Assembly (NCBI GenBank): GCA_036384215.1
Contig: DASVMX010000065.1
Span: 1 to 14,309 of the forward strand
DNA from: Paraktedonobacter sp036384215
GTDB taxonomy: Bacteria; Chloroflexota; Ktedonobacteria; Ktedonobacterales; Ktedonobacteraceae
Direction: 5' to 3'
DNA length: 14,309 nucleotides
The position numbers and the translations under genes were made by a program. The notes under the pieces were generated by a model. It had not been told where the DNA came from. It saw only the letters and a list, made by a program, of their open reading frames with translations, and did no database searches. Below are positions 1 through 7,724 of the stretch, one piece after another. The stretch's first letter is position 1. Each line of letters starts with the position of its first letter.

Positions 1-104
1 GAGGGCGGCTGCCCTCTGCACACCCGCTTTTTCATTTAAGATAGTTGTGGGGACATCTCACGCCCCGGCAGAGGGCGGCTGCCCTCTGCACACCCGCTTT
101 TTCA
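1..104. repeat. Two copies of a 34-base direct repeat, each containing a hairpin
   Basis: Bases 1-34 and 71-104 are identical, giving a 70-base period with an unrelated 36-base spacer. Each copy begins with a self-complementary core. In the second copy the core forms a 9-bp stem (68-76 with 81-89) around the loop GGCT, followed by ACACCCGC and a run of five T. The first copy is cut by the window edge, so the array may continue to the left. On the minus strand the copies lie about 20 bases beyond the stop of the GTPase gene that ends at 125, so they could act as its transcript end. There is no T run on that side, however, so a dispersed intergenic repeat of the REP type is as likely. Confidence 0.75.
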
Positions 105-124
105 CTTATCACAGGTACATTGCA

Positions 125-1300
125 TCATTGGTCTGCTTCAATACAGCCCAGTTTCCACAGCGCCCAGACAAAGGGGTCGAGGCAGTGGAGCGGCTCCAGG
201 TAGACATATTTGCCTTTGCTATCCGGCGGGCCGCCTGTGGCCGAGACCGCGAAGAAATTCAGATTGGTAAAACGGCTGCTGATTTGCAGCAGCGCGTGTT
301 CGTCGTAGAAGCGCAGGCAGCTCTCGACCTCCTGGTGAATGCGCGCGAACTCTCCCGGGTGGGCTCTGCCATCGTAGATTTTCGGCTGGAAAATCAGGTA
401 ATTGTGGTGTTGATGTACCGGGATAGTATATTTGAGCAGATCGGATTTCGAAAGCATAATTGCCGTTGGCACGTCGAGCGTGGCCCCGGACTGGATCTGT
501 TGATACTGCTCGAAGCGGTACATCACATTCGAGAGTACCTCGTGAGCGCTGCGGGATGAGATCGAAGCGGCGTCTGGCTGAAGGTGCGAGGGCAGTTTCT
601 CACGCACCTGGCTGATCGTGACCGGGTCGGCGAGATAGATAATCGCGTCCGCGCGCAGGATGTGCTCGCCGAACTGCACAATCAGGGTCGAGTCCGCGAT
701 CTCCTCGCCAGGAATGTCGTAGAACAGCAGATTGACGCCGCGGGTCGTGCCGGTCTGATTATCGTGCATAACCAGTTGATAGGCCAGCGGATCGTGCGGA
801 ACAGGCTGGCCCTGAGCATCAAATGTGCCGCGCGCAGTGCCAGGCAGGCGGGCGTTGCGCTCTTGCAGGATAGGAATGTAGTAATCCTCGCGATACTTGC
901 GTTCGGTATCAGGGCTAAGCGCCGTCAGGCGCGTACCGCCGTTGCCGGTCTGCATCAGCAAGCCGCGCTTCAATTGATCTATCAGAACTGCGATAAAGTG
1001 CGTCTTACCGGACGAAGTATCGCCGACAATCGCGATATTAAAGACCCTGTCCGTTTCGTGTTCCGGCAGAAGGCGATTGCAAGAGGGACAGGCCCGGCGA
1101 GCCATGGCCGTCGTATATTTCTCCCCGTTCAGCTCCGCGACTTTCACACGCGACAGATAATAGCCCAGGCTGCCCCGTTTGGGTGGCGTATAGAGCACCG
1201 CGCCGGCATTGTTCAGCGAACTGATTGGCGCGTCACCAGGATGAAATTCCTTGCGACAATAGGGGCAGCGAATTTTAAAGGTCGGACTGACAAGAGGCAT
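125..1300 (-). CDS. Zinc-ribbon P-loop GTPase (double-GTPase-like), second of a tandem pair
   Basis: This 391-residue protein is probably a cytosolic GTP-binding switch. The N-terminus has two CxxC pairs (C12/C15 and C71/C74) that look like a split zinc ribbon. A P-loop follows at 93-100 (GDTSSGKT), then a G3/Walker B motif DIPG at 195-198 after a hydrophobic strand, and a G4-like SKSD at 284-287. A C-terminal motif CLDPFVW is shared with the neighbouring paralog. No membrane segment is visible. The start has a Shine-Dalgarno GGGAG nine bases upstream. The gene lies 21 bases downstream of its paralog, so the two are almost certainly co-transcribed. Paired GTPases of this kind have been described as 'double-GTPase' families in NTP-dependent conflict or signalling systems; that assignment is from memory of the family and not from a search. 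G4 reads SKSD and not NKxD, so nucleotide specificity is inferred. Confidence 0.85.
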   Translation of the reverse strand: MPLVSPTFKIRCPYCRKEFHPGDAPISSLNNAGAVLYTPPKRGSLGYYLSRVKVAELNGEKYTTAMARRACPSCNRLLPEHETDRVFNIAIVGDTSSGKTHFIAVLIDQLKRGLLMQTGNGGTRLTALSPDTERKYREDYYIPILQERNARLPGTARGTFDAQGQPVPHDPLAYQLVMHDNQTGTTRGVNLLFYDIPGEEIADSTLIVQFGEHILRADAIIYLADPVTISQVREKLPSHLQPDAASISSRSAHEVLSNVMYRFEQYQQIQSGATLDVPTAIMLSKSDLLKYTIPVHQHHNYLIFQPKIYDGRAHPGEFARIHQEVESCLRFYDEHALLQISSRFTNLNFFAVSATGGPPDSKGKYVYLEPLHCLDPFVWALWKLGCIEADQ

Positions 1301-1321
1301 ATTTCTGTTCTCCCTTTTTAT

Positions 1322-2491
1322 CTACCTGGCCTCCAGGAAATTGAGGCGCCAGAGCAGCCAGAGCAATGGGTCGAGGCAGCGGTGCGGCGCGATACGGGCA
1401 TAGCGATTATTGCCATCGGGCGCGTTGCCGGTCGCGGAGATGGCGAAGAATTTGACCTGCTCGAAGCGCTTGCTGACCTGGAGCAGCGGGTATTCGCCCT
1501 GTTGTTGCAGAATATAGCGCACCTCCTGGTCGACGCGCTCGATGTCCGCGCGATTGGCCTTGCCATCATAGGCGGGCGGATACATCAGCCAGTAGTTTGA
1601 GCGTTCGTGAGGTGGAATGATGTATTGCAAGAGATCTGATTTAGAGATCGTGATCGCCGTAGGAATGTCAATGATGCCTCCCGTGGGGATGCGATTGTAC
1701 TGTTCCAGGCGAAACATGACCGTCGAGAGCGCCTCTTCTGCCTTGCGCCCGGTCACGGCTGTCTGGAGATGTGTGGGAAGCTGCTGCTGGATTCCGGGCA
1801 TGTCCATAGGGTCCGCGAGATAAATAATACCATCGGCCTTGAGCACGTGCTCGCCGAAGAGCACCAGCAGCGTGTTATCGACAAAATTTTCGCCCGCGAT
1901 ATCGTAGAGCAGCAGATTAATGGTACTGTTAGTATTGGTATCGTCGTGTTGAATGGAGAGCTGGTAGACCAGCGGCTCCGCGCGGATGGCCCGGCCACTC
2001 GCGTCGTACCTGCCGCGCGCAGTGGCCGCGACGACCGTGCGATCACGCAGAATTGGCTCCTGGTAGACCGTGCGGTAAGTCTCACTGGTGTAGCGGTTGA
2101 GATGCATCAGGCGCACATGGCCATTGCCGCCCTGCATCAGAATGCCGCGTTTGAGCTGTTCAATCAACACCGCGATAAAATGTGTTTTGCCTGAGGACGC
2201 GTCGCCGATAATGGCTATGTTGATGTTATCGCACATCTCGATATTTTCAAACAGGGGCTTATGGCAGTCCGGGTTGGGGCACTGGCGCGTGGCCAGTTCC
2301 GAGGTAAACTCGGGGCCGGTCAGTTCTTCAATCCAGGTGCGCGAGCGTGTATATTCCAGAGTCTTCGGCGCCGGTGGCTGGCGCAAAACCTTGCCCTGAT
2401 TGACCGTAGAGACAATCGCGCAGTCGCCGGGATGAAAGGGCCGGAGACAATAAGGGCAGCGAATCTTCGTAAACGGGTTGATGAATGGCAT
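1322..2491 (-). CDS. Zinc-ribbon P-loop GTPase (double-GTPase-like), first of a tandem pair
   Basis: This 389-residue protein is a full-length paralog of the next gene, with the same order of elements. Cysteines C12/C15 and C71/C76 form the putative zinc ribbon; here the second pair is CPNPDC, so its spacing is longer. The P-loop is at 96-103 (GDASSGKT), the G3 motif DIAG at 197-200 and the G4-like SKSD at 283-286. The C-terminus repeats the CLDPxxW motif. The sequence from the P-loop through HFIAVLI to QLKRG is nearly identical in both paralogs, while the flanking segments have diverged, which suggests an old duplication kept as a functional pair. The Shine-Dalgarno GAGGG lies ten bases before the ATG. 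A 346-base gap with a strong hairpin separates it from the upstream kinase, so the GTPase pair may have its own promoter. A GTPase role is well supported; the cellular process is unknown. Confidence 0.85.
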   Translation of the reverse strand: MPFINPFTKIRCPYCLRPFHPGDCAIVSTVNQGKVLRQPPAPKTLEYTRSRTWIEELTGPEFTSELATRQCPNPDCHKPLFENIEMCDNINIAIIGDASSGKTHFIAVLIEQLKRGILMQGGNGHVRLMHLNRYTSETYRTVYQEPILRDRTVVAATARGRYDASGRAIRAEPLVYQLSIQHDDTNTNSTINLLLYDIAGENFVDNTLLVLFGEHVLKADGIIYLADPMDMPGIQQQLPTHLQTAVTGRKAEEALSTVMFRLEQYNRIPTGGIIDIPTAITISKSDLLQYIIPPHERSNYWLMYPPAYDGKANRADIERVDQEVRYILQQQGEYPLLQVSKRFEQVKFFAISATGNAPDGNNRYARIAPHRCLDPLLWLLWRLNFLEAR

Positions 2492-2837
2492 CTAGATTAT
2501 TCCCTCATCTGTGCTTTAAATACTGCCAGAGACGCTTCTTTTGTAACGGTTCAGGGCTCCTCGCCACCTGCGGTGGCTCGCTCGTTTGGAAGGAATGTTT
2601 CTGGTGCGGGCTCAGCCTGCACCAGAAACATTCCTTCCAAACCCTGGCGAAGCGTCTGCTGCGCTGATAAGTTACAGAGCCAGGAAACCTGAATAGTTAC
2701 TCTTTATTTATAGAGAAGTTCGTGAGAAAAACGATCAGTCCAGTCTATAATTGATGCCTGACTCAACAAATACGGCTTTCATTGTATCATGTCACTAAAC
2801 AAATGCCTAGAGATTTCTTGCCTGTGACACAGAAGGG
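2492..2837. other. Intergenic region between divergent kinase and GTPase pair
   Basis: This 346-base stretch has no convincing gene. Its GTPase-proximal half (about 2530-2660) is dominated by nested inverted repeats around the hairpin listed separately. The remainder (about 2690-2830) is AT-rich and is the natural place for a minus-strand promoter of the GTPase genes, but I see no -35/-10 pair close enough to consensus to call. Small frames here, such as 2485-2667 on the plus strand, show no protein-like composition. Confidence 0.6.
2584..2642. repeat. Long perfect inverted repeat (24-bp arms) upstream of the GTPase genes
   Basis: Arms 2584-2607 and 2619-2642 are perfectly complementary over 24 bases. 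The pairing can extend inward through a wobble and three more pairs to a 3-base loop. Outside it, TCGCCA (2561-2566) can pair with TGGCGA (2645-2650), and GACGCTT (2531-2537) with AAGCGTC (2650-2656), forming a larger nested structure. A separate small hairpin GCCACC-TGC-GGTGGC lies at 2563-2577. There is no T tract after it on either strand, so it is not a standard intrinsic terminator. On the minus strand it would sit in the leader of the GTPase transcript, or at the end of a transcript from the kinase operon. Confidence 0.85.
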
Positions 2838-4994
2838 CTACGATACGAGCTGGAGGGGCCACTTTGAGGTAGGCTCCAGGCCACGTGAGTAGTACCACTG
2901 CTGTTCGCCGGTCAGCTCGGTGACCTCGAAAAGCGCGAAGAAGACCTGCGCGTAGATCTGCGAGGCCGCGCCTGCTGGAAATTGAAAATATGCGTATTGT
3001 TCGTAGAAGCCGCGATGAACGCGCAGCAGGGCGCGGCCCGGATCATCTTTACGCGGATGAAGCGGCCAGCGGTCAGGGCGCCAGACAAGTACGGCGAACT
3101 GGATCAGCTCATCGTCGGGCCATTCCCAGCGCGCGAACGCCTGCCCGCTCTGGAGATAGACCTCCAGATTGCGCGGCTCGAAGGTTTTGACGAAATGCAT
3201 ACGCGCGATGCTCAGGCGGCTGTCGTTGATGGGAACGCGCGTTTGCAGTTCGATCTCCCTGGCCGTGACCAGTGCGAGGCGATAGGCTTTGCTCTGCAAG
3301 GCCAGTTCCAGGCGGCCCATGTTTTTCAGACCGGCGATCTGCTCGCGCTCCCTGGCGGTAAAGTCGTGAAAGCGCTGATCCAGTCCCTCGTCGTAGGCTT
3401 CGTAGAGCCTGGACAGGTCTCCCTGGCCATTGTTCATGGACAGCGCGTTTTTGACCGCGTTGTACATCGCGAGGTAGGTGCGCGCGGTCTCCAGCAGGGC
3501 GCGCTCCTGCACGCTAATGGCGGCGTGGCCATCCAGTATGGGGCTGTAAGCCTTCACGATATCGTGGGCGTTGCGGCTCTGCATACAGGCCACGCGGAAA
3601 CGGGTCAGCGCGCTTTTGCGCTGTTGCGCAAGGTCCAGGCGCTGCTGTTGGGACGCGTTGAGCTTTAATAGGGTCTGGAACGAGCCATACTCGATCTCCT
3701 GCCAGCAGTTGAGCAGGAACTCGTCGTCGTTGCTCTGGTAGGCGCGCTCAAAATTGGTGGCAAGCTGGACCAGGGCATTCTCGCGCTGGCTCAGGCGTCC
3801 CGCGGGCACGGAACTGGCCGCGCTGGTGATCTGGGAGAGATCGTGAGCGGCCAGAGCCTGTTTCAGGGAGATCAGGGCCGCGGCGCGCTGGCGGGCCTCG
3901 TTGACGCCCGGCAGGTGAACCTGCGCGGGTCCGTAGCTGGCCAGAGGCTCAACCCAGAGCTGGAGAATGCGCTCGTCGTTGTGATACTGGATCGCGCTTG
4001 CCAGTTGGTGCAAGCTCGCTTTTATGGTATGATCGGGATCGAGCAGTTCCAGCGGGAAGCGTACCTGCGCCACGGGCTGTTTGCAGAACTCTATCAGCTT
4101 GCGCGCCAGGTCGCGCACCCGCGTATCCCCTGTGTGCAGCAGGTCGTAGAAGATCAGCGATTTGTCTGGTTGAATAAAATCGTCATTGGTAAAGAGCATA
4201 TTGCCATCCAGCACACCTTTTGTATTGCGTTTCGCGTGTTTGGTCCACAAATCTGGTTGGATCTGGAGAGCCAGGAGCGAAAGGTAGATAGTCAGGGCGG
4301 AAAAGTCGTCCATGTGCTCATTGAAAGGCCGGTTGGCCATATCTGGATGCTGGTAGCCCTGCTGGCCGAGGACTGTCTGGGGCATAGACGCGAATTCGGG
4401 AACATAGACGCCATCGTAGTCGACCAGCACCAGGCGGCCATTGGTACGCACCATGATATTCAGCGCGGCCAGGTCACCGTGGGCCATGCGCACCGCGCGC
4501 ATCTTCTCCAGCAGTTCCAGCCATTGCGCGGCCAGCGCGCCCAGCGCCTGGCCGTCGCGCTGCTTGCATAACTCGTCTACTTTATCGAGCAGGGTCGTGC
4601 CCTCAACCCACTCCATCACAATCACCGGGCAGGCTCGCTTCTGGGTGGCCTGCACCGAATCCTTGACCAGGATACCTTCTTCGTAGAAGCGTAGCTCGAT
4701 TGTGATATCGGGGACATACTGGCGAAAAAAGTCGCTCATCAGATCGTAACGTGCCCGGATATCGGGAGCGGTCGCGGAGCGGAAGCAGCGCAGGGCTTTC
4801 AACTGCCCGCTGAGGGTACGAAATTTATACACCACCGCGAAGCCGCCCTCACGTCCCCAGGGCTTTTTCATCTCTCCGGCGGTCGTTTTGATGGCATACG
4901 TTTCAACCGCGCCCTGTTTCAGATCGGGCTCCTGAATTTTCAGGTTATGACGGGCATATAACATCGCTTCATCGTAGGACAGGCGATCAGGCAT
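2838..4994 (-). CDS. Divergent protein kinase with helical repeats and C-terminal beta-sandwich domain (TerY-P-type kinase)
   Basis: This 718-residue protein, numbered from the ATG at 4994, probably phosphorylates Ser/Thr on partner proteins. The kinase domain spans roughly 30-310. It has a glycine-rich loop near 47-57 (ending FAVVY), a catalytic loop HGDLAALN with H172, D174 and N179, and a metal site written DYDG at 192-195 in place of DFG. The beta3 lysine position reads ALRCF with Arg69, so the usual VAIK lysine is missing. Residues about 330-600 are alpha-helical repeats of about 50 residues, with a pattern like AL..ND..I...Y..I....LS..EQ.R...A. The C-terminal ~110 residues look like an Ig/FN3-like beta-sandwich (VLVWRP, DDPG, YYSRG). 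The start is ATG because GGGAGAG at 5002-5008 lies seven bases upstream; a TTG at 5000 is too close. The ATG overlaps the stop of the phosphatase gene by 8 bases, implying translational coupling. Kinases of this type accompany TerY-like vWA and PP2C proteins in the TerY-P triad. Confidence 0.85.
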   Translation of the reverse strand: MPDRLSYDEAMLYARHNLKIQEPDLKQGAVETYAIKTTAGEMKKPWGREGGFAVVYKFRTLSGQLKALRCFRSATAPDIRARYDLMSDFFRQYVPDITIELRFYEEGILVKDSVQATQKRACPVIVMEWVEGTTLLDKVDELCKQRDGQALGALAAQWLELLEKMRAVRMAHGDLAALNIMVRTNGRLVLVDYDGVYVPEFASMPQTVLGQQGYQHPDMANRPFNEHMDDFSALTIYLSLLALQIQPDLWTKHAKRNTKGVLDGNMLFTNDDFIQPDKSLIFYDLLHTGDTRVRDLARKLIEFCKQPVAQVRFPLELLDPDHTIKASLHQLASAIQYHNDERILQLWVEPLASYGPAQVHLPGVNEARQRAAALISLKQALAAHDLSQITSAASSVPAGRLSQRENALVQLATNFERAYQSNDDEFLLNCWQEIEYGSFQTLLKLNASQQQRLDLAQQRKSALTRFRVACMQSRNAHDIVKAYSPILDGHAAISVQERALLETARTYLAMYNAVKNALSMNNGQGDLSRLYEAYDEGLDQRFHDFTAREREQIAGLKNMGRLELALQSKAYRLALVTAREIELQTRVPINDSRLSIARMHFVKTFEPRNLEVYLQSGQAFARWEWPDDELIQFAVLVWRPDRWPLHPRKDDPGRALLRVHRGFYEQYAYFQFPAGAASQIYAQVFFALFEVTELTGEQQWYYSRGLEPTSKWPLQLVS

Positions 4995-7578
4995 GCTCAA
5001 TCTCTCCCTGTTGTGGTCTTATGGGGGGCTGGCGCAAAAACCACCACGAGAAGAGCCAGCACTCCTGTGGATCTGGCGTCGTTGGCTCGGAGTCTTCCAG
5101 GCGTTGATAGTAGAGAATGGTAGCACTACTTTTGCGCTCTCGCAGCCAGGTATCCAGCGTTTGTCCAGGAGGCATGGGCTGGAGGTGCAGGTCCATAGCA
5201 TAGCGCCGGGCATAGGGCAGGAGCGCGTTGCGCCAGTACTGCTCGCCGAGTGGGAGCAGGGATTTGCGCTCATCTTTTTCCAGCGCAGCCCTGATCTCTT
5301 TGAACCACTCGTCCAGCATTTTCTGGATCTCCTTTTCCAGCGCGCGCCAGCTTTTTTCTCCATCTTCGCTGATGGCCTGTTCAATCAATACCTGGTAGAG
5401 CAGTTCGTGTAGCACGGACATCGCCAGCCCGTATGGTTCTATCTGACGCTGCCAGTAGGTAATGTGCTGGTTGTGCTGGTGGATCAGGACTTCCGAGCGC
5501 TCCCTGGAACGGAGATCCACAAGCCCGCGGATCTGCGCCCTGGCGTGGTAGGGCATGGAGAGATAGAGCGTGAAAAATTGTGCGCTATCAATAATAGTCT
5601 GATTTACCTTCGCTATTCCTGGATAGCCGATATTTCCGAACGCGCGCATATGCTCAATCAGAAAGCATTCCCGCGCGTCGAATGTGAAGCGATAGGGTGA
5701 GAAAAATAGTTGGTCATAGTGATAGACGCGTTCTGGATTGTTCACCTGCACGGTTTGTTGGTCATCGGAATCTAAGCGGGCAAACTCCTGAGCTGCTGCC
5801 AGCACGCGTTGTTCTTCCCTGCTCAGGAAGCTCTGCGGCGCGTGTATCGTCTGGTAGACATTGACGAGCAAGGAGACGCTTTTCCCGTCGTTGCGCAGGA
5901 CTGCGCGCAGTTGCTCGATGCTTGCGCGCGTGCTCTGAGCTTCGCGCACGCGCTGCTGATCCTCCGCGCTCAGGGAGAAGTGTTTGAGCAGGGCCAGTTT
6001 TTCGATTTCGTCATACGCGGCGTAAATCTGAGCGGAGTTATCAGCCTGGAGCGCGTTAATCAGTCGCCGCGCGAGATCGAGCTGGAGTTGCTCGCTGGTA
6101 TTGAGCTGGAGAGCAAGCTGCCTCTGGAGCGGACTATGCTCAGGGGCCAGAGCCAGCCAGGCCGCGATCTTCTCCTGGGGTGTGCCCTCGTTCAACGCCT
6201 GGCGCAGGCGCGCGAGGTCCGGCGCGGCAGGCGCGGGCGAGAACACGCGCGCCGGTTCCGCTTCGTGGCCGCTCAACTGCGGCAGAGACAGATTCACCTG
6301 TTCTGGCGCGAAGCTGGATAGGGGAGCCTGCGCGTCAGCGGAGACGGGAAATGGCGGCGGACCAGGCTGCGCGAAGCGGGGCTGCGGGACAAACTGGATC
6401 TGTGGGACCGATTGAGCCTGTGAGGGCGGCTGGCGGAGCTGTACGCCCTGGCTGGCGAGCGTTTTGCGCATGGATTCAGCGCATGGTTCGTCGATCAACA
6501 GATCGGCGTAACGCCGCCAGACAGGTTCCATTTTTGCCGCGAAATTCGCCGCTTTAATCGCCTCGCGCATGGCCTGGAGAACCTCGCGCATGGCGTCGGC
6601 CACCTCGCGGGCGCGGGCGATCTCGTCCGCGGAAGGCAGGGCGAGTCCGCTGTCCTTGAGCATCTGCCCATCACCATAGAGGATGGCGATCAGCTCTTTG
6701 TTCTTCTCAGCCAGCGCCCGCTCAAATTCGGCTTTGCGCTCAGCGACAACCTCCGGCAGCGGTCCAGCGGCGTAGCCGAGCGCCGCGGCTACCGCTGTCT
6801 GTTCTGGCTGTCCAGAGACCAGCAGGCGGATAATCACCGCGGTGGCGTCGTCATCGACCATCGACTGATTGGCCCTGCAGGCGTCGATCAGCTCGCGCCA
6901 GTGCAGGTCCGTCTCAACCTGCGCGACCTCCTGAAAAGCATCCCAGGCGGAGTTTTCCTGGTTCGCCGCGCCCCCGCCGATGATCCAGCGTGCTACCGCG
7001 TCGCTGGCCAGGATGATCGTGTCGCCGGGTGCCAGTTCGAGCGCAAGTCTCTTCGCGTAGAGCGTTTTGCGATTGAGATTTTTGAGCAGCGCGGGCACAC
7101 AATAGGGCGCGCGGTCAAAATCCGTGGGATGTTGCAGCGGGAAGGCCGTGATTGTTTGCCGGGTCGCGTGGCCGATGATCACGCAGCTATCGCCAATCGC
7201 CAGCAGCTCGGCGCTCGCGGATTGCTCATCGGCGCTCAGGAAACGCAGCGCTGCCAGGGTAGCGTACGCGCCCTGCTCAACCGCTTTCTGGCGCGCGTTC
7301 CAGTTGAGCCTGTCCGCCTGGGGAGCCAGCTCGCGATAGCGTTTCTGCGCCTGGCGAATCCACCATTCCATTTCAAAGGCATCCAGGCTGACGAGGGGCG
7401 CGCGAGTGAAGTGTTCGACGAGAATCTCGGCCCAGATATTAGAGAACAGCGTTGTACCGGCGCCATCGGAGACGCAAAAAAGCCCGCGCCGCGGATCGGC
7501 GCGCGATGCGTCCTCGCAGGTGGTGAGATCAGCGCGTTCAGACTTCCAGTAGCGTAGATTGGTGACGTGAGCGAACAT
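4987..7578 (-). CDS. PP2C-type protein phosphatase with helical-repeat C-terminal region (TerY-P-type phosphatase)
   Basis: This 863-residue protein is likely the metal-dependent Ser/Thr phosphatase opposing the co-translated kinase. Residues 1-253 carry the PP2C motifs: E22-D23, SDGAG with D38/G39, the GDS motif at 129-131, ASD at 191-193 and DDDATAVII at 242-250. All metal-binding acidic positions appear intact. A charged helical stretch (about 275-365) and a Pro/Gln-rich linker (about 383-425) follow. Residues about 452-602 form helical repeats resembling those in the neighbouring kinase. The last ~240 residues are a mostly helical domain I do not recognise. The start is ATG at 7578, because AAGGGG lies eight bases upstream. 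An ATG at 7584 is only two bases from it, and the longer frame from a TTG at 7674 adds a Pro/Arg-rich tail unlike a PP2C start. The stop overlaps the kinase ATG. A 146-base gap separates it from the vWA gene upstream. Confidence 0.85.
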   Translation of the reverse strand: MFAHVTNLRYWKSERADLTTCEDASRADPRRGLFCVSDGAGTTLFSNIWAEILVEHFTRAPLVSLDAFEMEWWIRQAQKRYRELAPQADRLNWNARQKAVEQGAYATLAALRFLSADEQSASAELLAIGDSCVIIGHATRQTITAFPLQHPTDFDRAPYCVPALLKNLNRKTLYAKRLALELAPGDTIILASDAVARWIIGGGAANQENSAWDAFQEVAQVETDLHWRELIDACRANQSMVDDDATAVIIRLLVSGQPEQTAVAAALGYAAGPLPEVVAERKAEFERALAEKNKELIAILYGDGQMLKDSGLALPSADEIARAREVADAMREVLQAMREAIKAANFAAKMEPVWRRYADLLIDEPCAESMRKTLASQGVQLRQPPSQAQSVPQIQFVPQPRFAQPGPPPFPVSADAQAPLSSFAPEQVNLSLPQLSGHEAEPARVFSPAPAAPDLARLRQALNEGTPQEKIAAWLALAPEHSPLQRQLALQLNTSEQLQLDLARRLINALQADNSAQIYAAYDEIEKLALLKHFSLSAEDQQRVREAQSTRASIEQLRAVLRNDGKSVSLLVNVYQTIHAPQSFLSREEQRVLAAAQEFARLDSDDQQTVQVNNPERVYHYDQLFFSPYRFTFDARECFLIEHMRAFGNIGYPGIAKVNQTIIDSAQFFTLYLSMPYHARAQIRGLVDLRSRERSEVLIHQHNQHITYWQRQIEPYGLAMSVLHELLYQVLIEQAISEDGEKSWRALEKEIQKMLDEWFKEIRAALEKDERKSLLPLGEQYWRNALLPYARRYAMDLHLQPMPPGQTLDTWLRERKSSATILYYQRLEDSEPTTPDPQECWLFSWWFLRQPPIRPQQGEIEHA

Positions 7579-7586
7579 CAACATCG

Positions 7587-7592
7587 CCCCTT
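7587..7592 (-). promoter_or_regulatory. Shine-Dalgarno that fixes the phosphatase start
   Basis: The minus strand reads AGAAGGGG just before the start region. AAGGGG lies eight bases before the ATG at 7578 and two bases before the ATG at 7584. This favours the shorter protein, whose second residue begins the PP2C fold. Confidence 0.6.
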
Positions 7593-7724
7593 CTGTACAA
7601 AAGCGCGGCACATACGACGGGTGCCCTGGCGAGCACAACGGCAAACTGGCCGCTGGCAGGCCGCGGCGCGGCAAGCGCGGGCCATCGCATCTGCGTGCGC
7701 GAACAAGTGTGTGGCTATATCTGA

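Noticed and set aside
584..1600. Long plus-strand open frame of 338 codons opposite the GTPase genes
   Set aside because: It spans the end of one GTPase gene, the gap and the start of the other on the opposite strand. Its composition is Arg/Ala/Gln-rich like a reverse-strand shadow, while both GTPases show intact motifs.
2485..2692. Small plus-strand frames over the intergenic hairpin
   Set aside because: They are formed by the inverted repeat, lack a ribosome binding site and have no protein-like composition.
3843..4571. Plus-strand frame of 242 codons opposite the divergent kinase
   Set aside because: It is antisense to the kinase catalytic domain, whose motifs are in order, and shows no protein-like motif of its own.
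5809..7557. Several plus-strand frames opposite the phosphatase
   Set aside because: They are shadows of a GC-rich gene with intact PP2C motifs on the minus strand.
7579..7674. N-terminal extension of the phosphatase from a TTG at 7674
   Set aside because: The 32 extra residues are Pro/Arg-rich and unlike a PP2C start, and the ribosome binding site sits at ideal distance from the ATG at 7578.
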